From: an uncultured Clostridia bacterium
GTDB lineage: Bacteria > Bacillota > Clostridia > TANB77 > CAG-508
Assembly (NCBI GenBank): GCA_934167735.1
Contig: CAKPLV010000011.1
Location: 1 to 12,274 of the forward strand
Length of the DNA stretch: 12,274 nt
Direction of reading: 5' to 3'
In this document: positions 1-7,366 of the stretch, in pieces
Layout: each line of letters starts with the position of its first letter
Position numbering within the stretch: the first letter of the stretch is position 1
Made by a program: the position numbers and the translations under genes
The notes under the pieces: generated by a model
What the model was told of the DNA's origin: nothing
Seen by the model: the letters and a program-made list of their open reading frames with translations, nothing else
Database searches by the model: none

Positions 1-1
1 G

Positions 2-17
2 CGCCAAGGACTTGGCG
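2..17. repeat. GC-rich perfect palindrome at window edge
   Basis: Positions 2-8 (CGCCAAG) and 11-17 (CTTGGCG) are perfect reverse complements around a 2-base centre. The first 20 bases hold 15 G or C, in sharp contrast to the surrounding AT-rich DNA. No T-run follows, so it does not look like a terminator. It could be the end of a mobile or foreign piece, or an assembly or adapter artefact. It lies just where the expected 5' part of dprA is missing. Confidence 0.6.
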
Positions 18-52
18 GGCAAATCATTTAAGGAAGCTAAATTATTTGAATA

Positions 53-578
53 ATGAATATAGCAATAGTTGGAACACGAAAAGCATCACAATATGGAAAA
101 AAGATAGCATATAAATTATCAAAAGAATTAAGTGAAAAACGGAATAAATATTGTTAGCGGATTAGCAAAAGGAATTGATACATATGCACATCTCGGTGGA
201 ATACAAGGAAAGACAATTGCTGTACTTGGAGGTGGAATAAAAAATATATATCCTAAAGAAAATATAGAATTAGCTCGAAAAATTATTTTATTAGGAGGAT
301 GTATTATATCAGAATATAGTCCAGATCAAAAATCAAATAGATATAATTTTCCAAATAGAAACAGAATAATTAGTGGTTTATCAGAAGGAGTGGTTGTAAT
401 TGAAGCAGGTGAAAAAAGTGGTGCTTTAATAACTGCAGATTTTGCAATTGAACAAGGAAAAGAAGTATTTGCAGTGCCAGGAAATATAGATGAAGTGCAA
501 AATATTGGTAGTAATAAATTAATAAAAGATGGTGCAAAAATTGTTCTTTCAGTTAAGGAAATATTAGAAGAAATTTGA
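53..578 (+). pseudogene. dprA: dprA, DNA-processing protein A, 5'-truncated and frameshifted
   Basis: DprA (Smf) binds incoming single-stranded DNA during transformation and loads RecA. The Rossmann-like core is clear. NIAIVGTRKASQYG is read from 53. After a shift near 137-141 come GINIVSGLAKGID, GGGI..IYPKEN, FPNRNRIISGLSEG, SGALITADFAIEQGKEVFAVPG and SNKLIKDGA, read to the TGA at 576-578. The upstream frame stops soon after the shift. Removing one A from the five-A run restores LSENGINIVSGLAKG, so a single-base insertion or sequencing error is the likely cause. The usual N-terminal part of about 80-100 residues is missing. Frame 1 just upstream (about 28-57) reads LRKLNYLNNE, like the family segment before IAIVG, which suggests further small indels. 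The C-terminal winged-helix domain found in many DprA proteins is also absent. The longest intact frame starts at the GTG at 132. No ribosome site suits either start. Confidence 0.85.
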
Positions 579-586
579 ACAAAAAC

Positions 587-615
587 TTGAATTTGAAAAT
601 CATTATGTGTATACT
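587..615 (+). promoter_or_regulatory. Sigma-A promoter of the DnaB-like gene
   Basis: TTGAAT (587-592) and TATACT (610-615) are separated by 17 bases, directly after the dprA stop and about 29 bases before the next start codon. This suggests the DnaB-like gene is transcribed independently of dprA. Confidence 0.6.
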
Positions 616-643
616 AAAATAAACAAAAGAGAGGAGAATGATA

Positions 644-2464
644 ATGGATACAGACAAAATAGAAAAACTAAATAACTTAATAGATCAAATTGAAATTACA
701 AAAGATAATGAAAAAGATGTTAAAAAAATGAAAGAATTAATAAAAAAGAAAAAATATACAGAGATTCTTGAAATATTAAAAAAAATAAATAGCGCTAAAA
801 AGCCTGAAACTAGAGTGGCAGAGAAAAAAGAGAAAAAGGAAGAAAAACAAGAAGATATTTTAGAAGAAAATACAGATGAAGATGTAGAAGAAAACATTGA
901 AGATAGTATAGAAGATATTTTTGAAACAAATGAAGATGAACCTGAAGAAGAAAATATATATCCCAAAAAATTATCAAATATAGAATTAGAAGAAGAATAT
1001 ATTAGTTTATTATTAGCAAATCCAAAAGCAATTTCAATGTATTATATATTACATGAAGATAACTTTTTTGAAAGTGACAAAATGTTAAACTTATATAAAA
1101 GTGTTCTATTTACAGAAGGCGAGAAATATGCACCACAAATTGCAAAAAATGAATATAACTTTGCACACGAAGGACCTGAAACATATGCAATAAAAAAAGA
1201 ATATGAAGAAAAAGGTAAAAAATTAAAAAGAAGTTTTGAAAAAGTATATGTTGAATTAAGAAAATTATTTGAAATAAGAAAAAATTATTTGATAAATCCT
1301 ATAAAAGAAACACAAGAAAAGATAGAAGAAATATTAGATTATGAATTGTATGATAAAATGACAATTCAAGAAGTAAAAGATGCAATTGAACAAATAACTG
1401 CAACTGAAAAATTTAAAAGAGGTGTTTTAAGTAAAAGTGTAACAGACTTTTTAGTAGCTGGTGAAAACAATTTAACAGAAGGATTAGCATTACCATTTCC
1501 TATATTAACAAGTGTATTTAAAGGAATAAGAAAAGGTGAAACAATGGCATATGCAATGCCTTCAAACTCAGGAAAAAGTAGATTTACAATTAATTTAGCG
1601 TCTTATTTATCATTCATCCATAAGAAAAAAGTACTAATAATTTCAAATGAAATGTCAGAAGAAAAAATGAGATTATGTTTAATAACAACAGTACTTAATA
1701 ACAAAGAAATCCAAAAAATCCATGGTCAAAACATAAGTAAAACAGAAGGAGAACTTCTTGAATTTAAGTTCAGACCAGATGAAAATCAAAATGTAGAAGT
1801 AGATGAAGATGGATTTGTATTAAAAAAAGAAAATGAAACACAAAGAGAATTTGCAAAAAGATTAATAAATATTTCAGAAGAATTTAGAAAAGTAATTGCA
1901 GTTACAGATTGGATAGATAAACAAATTGATAATTCAATATATTTTGTTAATATTACTAACCATACAAATGATGAATTGGAAAAAGTTATATTGAATTATT
2001 ATTATAAAGAAAATATGGAATATGTATTTTATGACACATTAAAAACAGATACTGAAAATATAGGAAATGGAGAAGAAATAAAGAAAACTGCTACAATATT
2101 ATCAAATCTTGCTCAAAACTTGAATATATTTATTGCTTCATCATTACAATTAACTGAAAGTAGTACATTGCCTATAAATTTGAATATAAATGATTTAGCT
2201 GTTAGTAGAACAGTAAAAGAAGTTCTAGATACATTATGTTTGATAAAGCAAATATATAATGATGATTTAGATAAATACGAATATTCACTTGAAGAAGTTG
2301 ATACAAAATTTTATGATTTAAAAAGATATAAAGATCCAGATGTAAGATATTATGCTTGCGTGGTTGATAAGAACAGAGCTGGTGCAAAACCAAAGGTTGT
2401 GTTTAGATTAAATCTTGCATATAATATGTGGGAAGAATTGGGATATTTGAGATTAAAATCATAA
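644..2464 (+). CDS. Divergent DnaB/RecA-fold helicase-like ATPase
   Basis: A 606-residue protein with the layout of a replicative-type (DnaB, SF4) helicase but strongly diverged. Residues 1-50 are helical and charged. Residues 60-110 are a highly acidic, probably disordered linker. About 110-150 (ELEEEYISLLLANPKAI...) resembles the DnaB N-terminal helical domain. The motor follows: a P-loop-like MPSNSGKS ending G310-K311-S312, IISNEMSEEKM with Glu336 matching the DnaB SLEM glutamate, a Walker B-like YVFYD ending Asp464, the IASSLQL stretch, and KNRAG (576-580), matching the KQRNG motif. About 345-440 is a longer than usual insertion. The ATG at 644 is preferred over 638 because GAGGAG (631-636) lies 7 bases before it. 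The gene has its own promoter. It may act as a phage-, plasmid- or island-type helicase or as a RecA-family ATPase with another job. It is unlikely to be the housekeeping DnaB. The fold is fairly sure; the role is not. Confidence 0.75.
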   Translation: MDTDKIEKLNNLIDQIEITKDNEKDVKKMKELIKKKKYTEILEILKKINSAKKPETRVAEKKEKKEEKQEDILEENTDEDVEENIEDSIEDIFETNEDEPEEENIYPKKLSNIELEEEYISLLLANPKAISMYYILHEDNFFESDKMLNLYKSVLFTEGEKYAPQIAKNEYNFAHEGPETYAIKKEYEEKGKKLKRSFEKVYVELRKLFEIRKNYLINPIKETQEKIEEILDYELYDKMTIQEVKDAIEQITATEKFKRGVLSKSVTDFLVAGENNLTEGLALPFPILTSVFKGIRKGETMAYAMPSNSGKSRFTINLASYLSFIHKKKVLIISNEMSEEKMRLCLITTVLNNKEIQKIHGQNISKTEGELLEFKFRPDENQNVEVDEDGFVLKKENETQREFAKRLINISEEFRKVIAVTDWIDKQIDNSIYFVNITNHTNDELEKVILNYYYKENMEYVFYDTLKTDTENIGNGEEIKKTATILSNLAQNLNIFIASSLQLTESSTLPINLNINDLAVSRTVKEVLDTLCLIKQIYNDDLDKYEYSLEEVDTKFYDLKRYKDPDVRYYACVVDKNRAGAKPKVVFRLNLAYNMWEELGYLRLKS

Positions 2465-2596
2465 AAAATAATGATATGTGTAAAAATGCACAAATAAAAA
2501 TCGCGGATATGTGATAAAGAGTTGATGAAGATTTGAAAGTTGAAGATAACTTAGTGTTTTTACCAGTTTATATGACATGTTTATTATAGATATTAC

Positions 2597-2632
2597 AAAA
2601 ATGTTACAATTATGTAACATTTTTTGTTTTTT
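2597..2632 (+). terminator. Intrinsic terminator after the DnaB-like gene
   Basis: AAAAATGTTAC (2597-2607) pairs perfectly with GTAACATTTTT (2614-2624) around a 6-base loop, followed by a T-rich run to 2632. It separates the DnaB-like gene from the giant helicase gene. The A-rich 5' arm could also allow weaker termination in the opposite direction. Confidence 0.85.
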
Positions 2633-2661
2633 AAGACAAAAGAGAAGGCTTATGATATACT
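2633..2661 (+). promoter_or_regulatory. Sigma-A promoter with extended -10 for the giant helicase
   Basis: AAGACA (2633-2638; matches TTGACA at four positions), a 17-base spacer, then TATACT (2656-2661) preceded by TG one base upstream, forming an extended -10. It starts right after the terminator, and the start codon at 2698 follows at a normal distance. Confidence 0.6.
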
Positions 2662-2697
2662 AAAAGAGGAATAATGTATCATTTAGGAGAAAAATGA

Positions 2698-5600
2698 ATG
2701 AACAAAGAGATTTTAGAAATAGATAAATTTAATATAATAAGTGATGAAGAAAACTATTATTTCTTTAGAGCATTAAATATGGCAGATAATAGTGATATTG
2801 AACAAGAAACAACAATATCATCAGATGGAAAAATAGAACGAATAAGAACAGACAGAGAAAGATATGAAGGAAAAACAAAATATACAGAAGAATCTAATAT
2901 ATCACTTGAAGAAGTATATGATCATATAAAAATGCATTATAGGAAAGATACAAATTGTATATCTTTAACATCTAATGCTAATATTGCTATAAACTATGGA
3001 AGAGGATCATACAAAGATAAATATGTAATGATAAAGATTCCAAAAAAGGAATTAGGAGAGCAAACAGTTGAAGCAGGGCAATATATGTTACAAGAATTAT
3101 ATTCTAAGATAGAAAGAACAGTAGAAGAATTACCAGAAGAAACCAAAAGAGAAATCTTAGATATATTTTCAGATATAGATATTGCAAATGAAACAAAAGA
3201 TCTAAAAGAAATAATTGCCAAAAGATATACAGCTAAAAGTGATGAGGTAAATCCTAGTAAAGCACATCCAAGAAAGGGGATTACATATAGTTCAACTAAA
3301 GCAAGGATTAGTAGTTATAAATCATTAAATGAAGAACAATTATTAGAAGTTAATAAAGTATATGCAAAACTTGCAGTACTAGAAAATAAAGCAATCTTAG
3401 AACATGTAATTCCACATTCTTCAAATTCAAACTTAAGAAAAACAATTGGAAATGCATTTTCATCTACAGAATTAATTCATTATGGAGAAATAAAACAAAA
3501 TGAAATTATTGAAGTACCAAAAGAAGCAGTTGATTTATTTTCATTAATACAACAAATAGATGGAATTGATAAAAATAAAGTAGAAGAAATAAAGAAGGCT
3601 TTGATAGTTGCTATACAAAATGGTAAGGAAATTCCATCAATGCCAGAAATTGAAGCTTCTATAAAAGATAATATTTCAATAGAAGAAATGTACCAATTAA
3701 CTGGTGGAACAGTTGAGTATGGAAAAGCAAATTCTATTGTAAAAAATATGTTTTATTTAAGTAAATCAAGACAAAATGCAATAAAATTGTCAGAAACATT
3801 AAGTCAAGTATTAGGAAATGATTCAAGATTTGAAGATGTAATAGAATATATAAAAGACAATGGATTTAGAATAGAGCCAGAAATAATATCAAGACAAAGT
3901 GGAAAAGGTGTTAAATTAAGTGAATCTGTTAATATTGATTTAACAAAAGATGAACAAATATTAGTAGATGAAATAAAGCAATTATCATCAGAAGAACTAG
4001 AAAATATTTTACAAAATGGTGGATTTACAAATGATATTATAAGTAAAGTATATGGAAATCAAAATAAACAAATAGATAAATCAAGATATTATGCAGAAGC
4101 AATAATATCACAATATAACTGGTCACAAATAGGAATAGAAGAATTTAAAATTTCAGAAAGAAATGAATTAATAAAAAGATTACAAGATAGAAATTGTGTA
4201 GATATATATGAAAAATTAATGCAAACAGGAGTGGAGACAAAACAAATACCAACAGTTTTGTTAAATATTGCTACAAGACAAGGCTTTTATGAAGAATATG
4301 AAAAAGGTAATCTAGAACATTTATTAAATACAAGACAAGATATATTATCAAATGATATTAACATAGAGTTAGTTGAAAGATTTTTAGGGTATTATGATGT
4401 AGAAAATACAGAAATACGATTAAAAGATTATCAACAAAGGGCTTATGATAATGTAAATAATATATTTGAAAATCATAAATTTGCACAAGTAATTTTACCA
4501 ACAGGAGCAGGAAAAAGCTTTGTAGCTTTAGCACAAATGCAAAAATATGAACAAGAACATCCAGAAGAAAAAATGTTATATTTAGCTCCTCAAGATGAAA
4601 TATTAAATCAAATAAAAAATTATATTATAAAATATGTACATGGAAAACAAGATACAATTGGAAAAACAGAAGATGAAATAATTGCAGAAGTATTTCCTAA
4701 TATAACATTTGAAACATATTCAGGCTTACTTGCAAAAAGAGGCCAAGAAATAATAAAAGACCAATATGGAATGATAGTATTAGACGAATTACATAGAACA
4801 GGTGCTAAAGAATGGGAAGGAAAAATTAATACATTATTAGAAAATCAAAATGAAGAAGTGAAAGTATTAGGGATAACAGCTACACCTGTAAGAGACATAG
4901 ATGGAAGAGACATGGCAGAAGAAACTGCAAAAAAATTAGGATATACTGATGAGGAAGTAAAACAAAGAAATCATTTAGCATCAAATATGACATTAGAAAA
5001 TGCAATAAGAATGGGATATGTTGTAAATCCAAAGCTTGTTTATTGTAAATATGATTTGATTTCATCTGGTAAAATGGATGAATTAAAGGCTAAAATTGAT
5101 GATATAGAAGATGAATCAAAAAAAGCAGAGGAATTACGAAAATATAATGAATTAAGACAAAAACTAAATAGAGAAATAGATGATGAAATAGGAGAAGAAG
5201 CAAGAAAACAACTTGAAGAAGAAGCAAGAAAAAATCTTGACAATGGAATTGGAAAAGAAGAAATATTAAGACAAAATGTGAAAAAAGGTGGAAAATATAT
5301 TGTATTTATTCCAGTAACAGATCAAGGAGATATCGAAGATGAAGATGGAAACAGAATTGGAACCAAAACTGGTGAAGATAAAATAAAAGCATATCAAGAA
5401 TATCTTAATAAAGTATTTGAGGGAACAGAAATTGTACCACAACTACATTCATTATTAGGAAGTTATTCAAAAGACAAAAATAAAGAAGAATTAGAAGCAT
5501 TTGAAACAGATAACACAGATGAAACTAAATTTATGGTAGTAATGAATAAAGCAAATGAAGGACTTCATATAGATGGAGTAGACGGAATTATATGGTTTAG

Positions 5601-7254
5601 AGCATTAGATGAGAATTCTAGAATTTTATATTTACAACAATTAGGAAGAGCAATATATGCTTTAGATGAAGATAATCCACTTTCAGATGATAAAAGACCA
5701 GTAGTAATAGACTTGGCCAATAATTCTTTGACTGTTAAAATAGAAAAAGAGTTTGAAAACAGTGAACCAATAGATGATTTAGAATCTTTAAAAATTATAA
5801 TAGAATGGATAAATGAACATGATGGAATGCTTCCGGTAAGAGAGAGTTCAAATAAACAAGAACAACATTATTATGCAGTTCTAAGAAGAATTCAAAGTAA
5901 ATATAATAAATATTTAGATGGATTTGAAGAATATCCAGAATTAGATGATGATGAAAAAAACAGAATACAAGAAATTATTGAGTTATCAAGTGAAATAGAC
6001 TTATGGAGTATAGACTTACCACCAATTCCAAAAACAAGAGGAAGTAAAGCTGAGTTTGATCCATTTACAGTTGAAGGAGTATTAAGAAATTATGTTGAAT
6101 TTGAAGATGAAATTAATGAAATAGATAAATTAACTTCATTTGAAAAAATAATGAAGTTTGCAGAAGAAAATGGAAGAATGCCAAGATATTCAATCAAAAA
6201 GGCATCAGAAATGACTAAAAAAGAGAAGGAAGAATTTAGCTTATATAAGAAATGGCTTAAAACAGAGGAAAGAAAAACAGTAGATAAATATGCAGGAATA
6301 GACATAGAAGAAATACCAGAAGAAAATAGAGAATTAGTCCAAACGATTAGAGAATATGGGTATGGATTACAAAGTGGATTAACCTCATTTGAAGAAGTAA
6401 TGAAATTTGTAAAAGAAAATGAAAGAATGCCAAAGCAAGTACACAAAAAAGCATCAGAAATGACTAAAGAAGAGAATGAAGAAACAAACTTATATAATAA
6501 ATGGTGGAAAACAGAAGAAAAGAAAATAGTAGATAGATATGCAGGAATAGATCTAGAAGAAATACCAGAAGAAAATAGAAAACTGGTTGAAATGATTAGA
6601 GATTATGGATACTTAGGAAAGCAACAAAGTGGATTGACCTCATTTGAAGAAGTAATAAAGTTTGCAAAAGAAAATAAAAGAATGCCAAAGGCAACAAATA
6701 AAAAAGCTTTAGAAATGAACAAAAAAGAAAGAGAAGAAGACAGCTTATATAATAAATGGAGAAGAACGGAAGAAAGGAAAATGGTAGATAGATATGCAGG
6801 AATAGACCTAGAAGAAATACCAGAAGAACATAAAGAATTAGTTAAAATGATTAGAAACTATGGATACTTAGGAAAACAACAAAGTGAATTAACACCATTT
6901 GAAGAAATAATAAATTTTGCAGAAAAAAATGGAAGAATGCCAAAGCAATCAAATAAAAAAGCATCAGAAAAAACAGAAAAAGAAATCGAAGAATCTAGAT
7001 TATATACTAAATGGATTAGAACAGAAGAAAAGAAAACAGTAGATAAATATGTAGGAATAGATATAAAAGAAATACCAGAAGAATATAGAGAATTGGTTGA
7101 GATGATTAGAAAATATGGTGTTGGTATAAAACCAAGCAAGTTAATACAAGCTAAAAATCAGCGTAATAGTGCAAAAGAAAGAAATGAACAATCAAAAGAA
7201 TTAGAAAAACGAGTATCAGAACAACTAAAGAAAAGAGGTAGTTATAACAAATGA
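2698..7254 (+). CDS. Giant SF2 helicase with HA repeats and possible ART-like N-terminus
   Basis: A 1518-residue multidomain protein. Residues 15-135 hold FFRALN (Arg24), ISLTSNANIAINYG (88-101), YVMIKIPK and GEQTVEAGQY; this order recalls the R/STS/E layout of ADP-ribosyltransferases, a tentative reading. Residues 135-570 are mostly helical and unrecognised. The SF2 motor follows: TGAGKS (602-607), DELH (696-699), TATP (727-730), a coiled-coil insertion (about 775-860), GGKYIVFIPV, NEGLHIDGVDGIIWFR (953-968) and QQLGRAIY (980-987). Motif VI has Tyr where the second Arg of QxxGRxxR is expected. One divergent (about 1028-1100) and four clear helicase-associated repeats (1145-1480) follow, then a basic tail. 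AGGAGA at 2685-2690, 7 bases upstream, fixes the start; the ATG at 2694 leads to an early stop. No nuclease motif was seen, so it is not a standard type III restriction subunit. ATP-driven translocation on DNA or RNA is well supported; a defence role is inference. Confidence 0.85.
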   Translation: MNKEILEIDKFNIISDEENYYFFRALNMADNSDIEQETTISSDGKIERIRTDRERYEGKTKYTEESNISLEEVYDHIKMHYRKDTNCISLTSNANIAINYGRGSYKDKYVMIKIPKKELGEQTVEAGQYMLQELYSKIERTVEELPEETKREILDIFSDIDIANETKDLKEIIAKRYTAKSDEVNPSKAHPRKGITYSSTKARISSYKSLNEEQLLEVNKVYAKLAVLENKAILEHVIPHSSNSNLRKTIGNAFSSTELIHYGEIKQNEIIEVPKEAVDLFSLIQQIDGIDKNKVEEIKKALIVAIQNGKEIPSMPEIEASIKDNISIEEMYQLTGGTVEYGKANSIVKNMFYLSKSRQNAIKLSETLSQVLGNDSRFEDVIEYIKDNGFRIEPEIISRQSGKGVKLSESVNIDLTKDEQILVDEIKQLSSEELENILQNGGFTNDIISKVYGNQNKQIDKSRYYAEAIISQYNWSQIGIEEFKISERNELIKRLQDRNCVDIYEKLMQTGVETKQIPTVLLNIATRQGFYEEYEKGNLEHLLNTRQDILSNDINIELVERFLGYYDVENTEIRLKDYQQRAYDNVNNIFENHKFAQVILPTGAGKSFVALAQMQKYEQEHPEEKMLYLAPQDEILNQIKNYIIKYVHGKQDTIGKTEDEIIAEVFPNITFETYSGLLAKRGQEIIKDQYGMIVLDELHRTGAKEWEGKINTLLENQNEEVKVLGITATPVRDIDGRDMAEETAKKLGYTDEEVKQRNHLASNMTLENAIRMGYVVNPKLVYCKYDLISSGKMDELKAKIDDIEDESKKAEELRKYNELRQKLNREIDDEIGEEARKQLEEEARKNLDNGIGKEEILRQNVKKGGKYIVFIPVTDQGDIEDEDGNRIGTKTGEDKIKAYQEYLNKVFEGTEIVPQLHSLLGSYSKDKNKEELEAFETDNTDETKFMVVMNKANEGLHIDGVDGIIWFRALDENSRILYLQQLGRAIYALDEDNPLSDDKRPVVIDLANNSLTVKIEKEFENSEPIDDLESLKIIIEWINEHDGMLPVRESSNKQEQHYYAVLRRIQSKYNKYLDGFEEYPELDDDEKNRIQEIIELSSEIDLWSIDLPPIPKTRGSKAEFDPFTVEGVLRNYVEFEDEINEIDKLTSFEKIMKFAEENGRMPRYSIKKASEMTKKEKEEFSLYKKWLKTEERKTVDKYAGIDIEEIPEENRELVQTIREYGYGLQSGLTSFEEVMKFVKENERMPKQVHKKASEMTKEENEETNLYNKWWKTEEKKIVDRYAGIDLEEIPEENRKLVEMIRDYGYLGKQQSGLTSFEEVIKFAKENKRMPKATNKKALEMNKKEREEDSLYNKWRRTEERKMVDRYAGIDLEEIPEEHKELVKMIRNYGYLGKQQSELTPFEEIINFAEKNGRMPKQSNKKASEKTEKEIEESRLYTKWIRTEEKKTVDKYVGIDIKEIPEEYRELVEMIRKYGVGIKPSKLIQAKNQRNSAKERNEQSKELEKRVSEQLKKRGSYNK
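5779..6000 (+). repeat. Divergent helicase-associated repeat (unit 0)
   Basis: Residues about 1028-1100 (SLKIIIEWINEHDGMLPV...YYAVLRRIQSKYNKYLDGF) align by eye with the four later units: a hydrophobic helix, a Gly-Met or Arg-Met-Pro turn, an aromatic-rich helix and an acidic closing segment. It is much less similar than the others, so it is probably the older unit. Confidence 0.5.
6130..7134 (+). repeat. Four tandem helicase-associated (HA) repeats within the helicase gene
   Basis: Units start at 6130, 6379, 6634 and 6889 and are 83, 85, 85 and about 82 residues long. Each carries the pattern L-T-x-F-E-x-[IV], then N-x-R-M-P, KA.E, LY.KW...EE.K.VD.Y.GID and EEIPEE. The lengths and the conserved Trp match the helicase-associated domain family (HA, Pfam PF03457), which binds nucleic acid beside SF2 motors. 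The high similarity, also at DNA level (for example GGAATAGA followed by AGAAGAAATACCAGAAGA), points to recent tandem duplication. Confidence 0.85.
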
Positions 7255-7341
7255 AAAAGATAACAATTTTTTAGAGAATATTCAAATCAAAGAAGATAAA
7301 GAAAAAATCATATTGCACAAATGCTAAAAGAGCTTAAACAG

Positions 7342-7350
7342 TGGTATAAT
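7342..7350 (+). promoter_or_regulatory. Extended -10 promoter of the CPBP protease gene
   Basis: TGGTATAAT is a perfect extended -10 element, 16 bases before the chosen ATG. No good -35 lies at 16-18 bases, and TTGCAC (7313-7318) is too far away. The same bases also fall inside a coding-like tail (tgg tat aat taa), so chance conservation is possible. Confidence 0.4.
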
Positions 7351-7366
7351 TAAAAAGGTGATAGAA

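Noticed and set aside
638..643. ATG at 638 as start of the DnaB-like gene
   Set aside because: The GAGGAG ribosome site would be only one base away; the ATG at 644 has the proper 7-base spacing.
685..966. Minus-strand Ser/Phe-rich frame of 93 residues
   Set aside because: It is the antisense shadow of the Glu/Lys-rich acidic linker of the DnaB-like gene (GAA/AAA codons read as TTC/TTT). It has no ribosome site and no family motif. The other minus-strand frames inside the helicase, protease and LRR genes are the same kind of shadow.
644..2464. Intein inside the DnaB-like protein (a common site in dnaB)
   Set aside because: The extra length is spread over an acidic linker and a helical insertion. 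No intein splice-site Cys/Ser start or terminal His-Asn pair was found at the P-loop.
6130..7134. Regular repeats as a possible CRISPR or DNA satellite
   Set aside because: Units are about 250 bases, all in frame within one long coding region, with protein-level conservation and no spacer structure.
2698..7254. Type III restriction (Res) subunit or type I HsdR
   Set aside because: The motor motifs are SF2, but no PD-(D/E)xK nuclease motif was seen, and no methyltransferase or specificity gene lies nearby.
7358..7366. GTG start at 7358 for the CPBP protease
   Set aside because: The GTG is part of the AAAGGTG ribosome site that serves the ATG at 7367.
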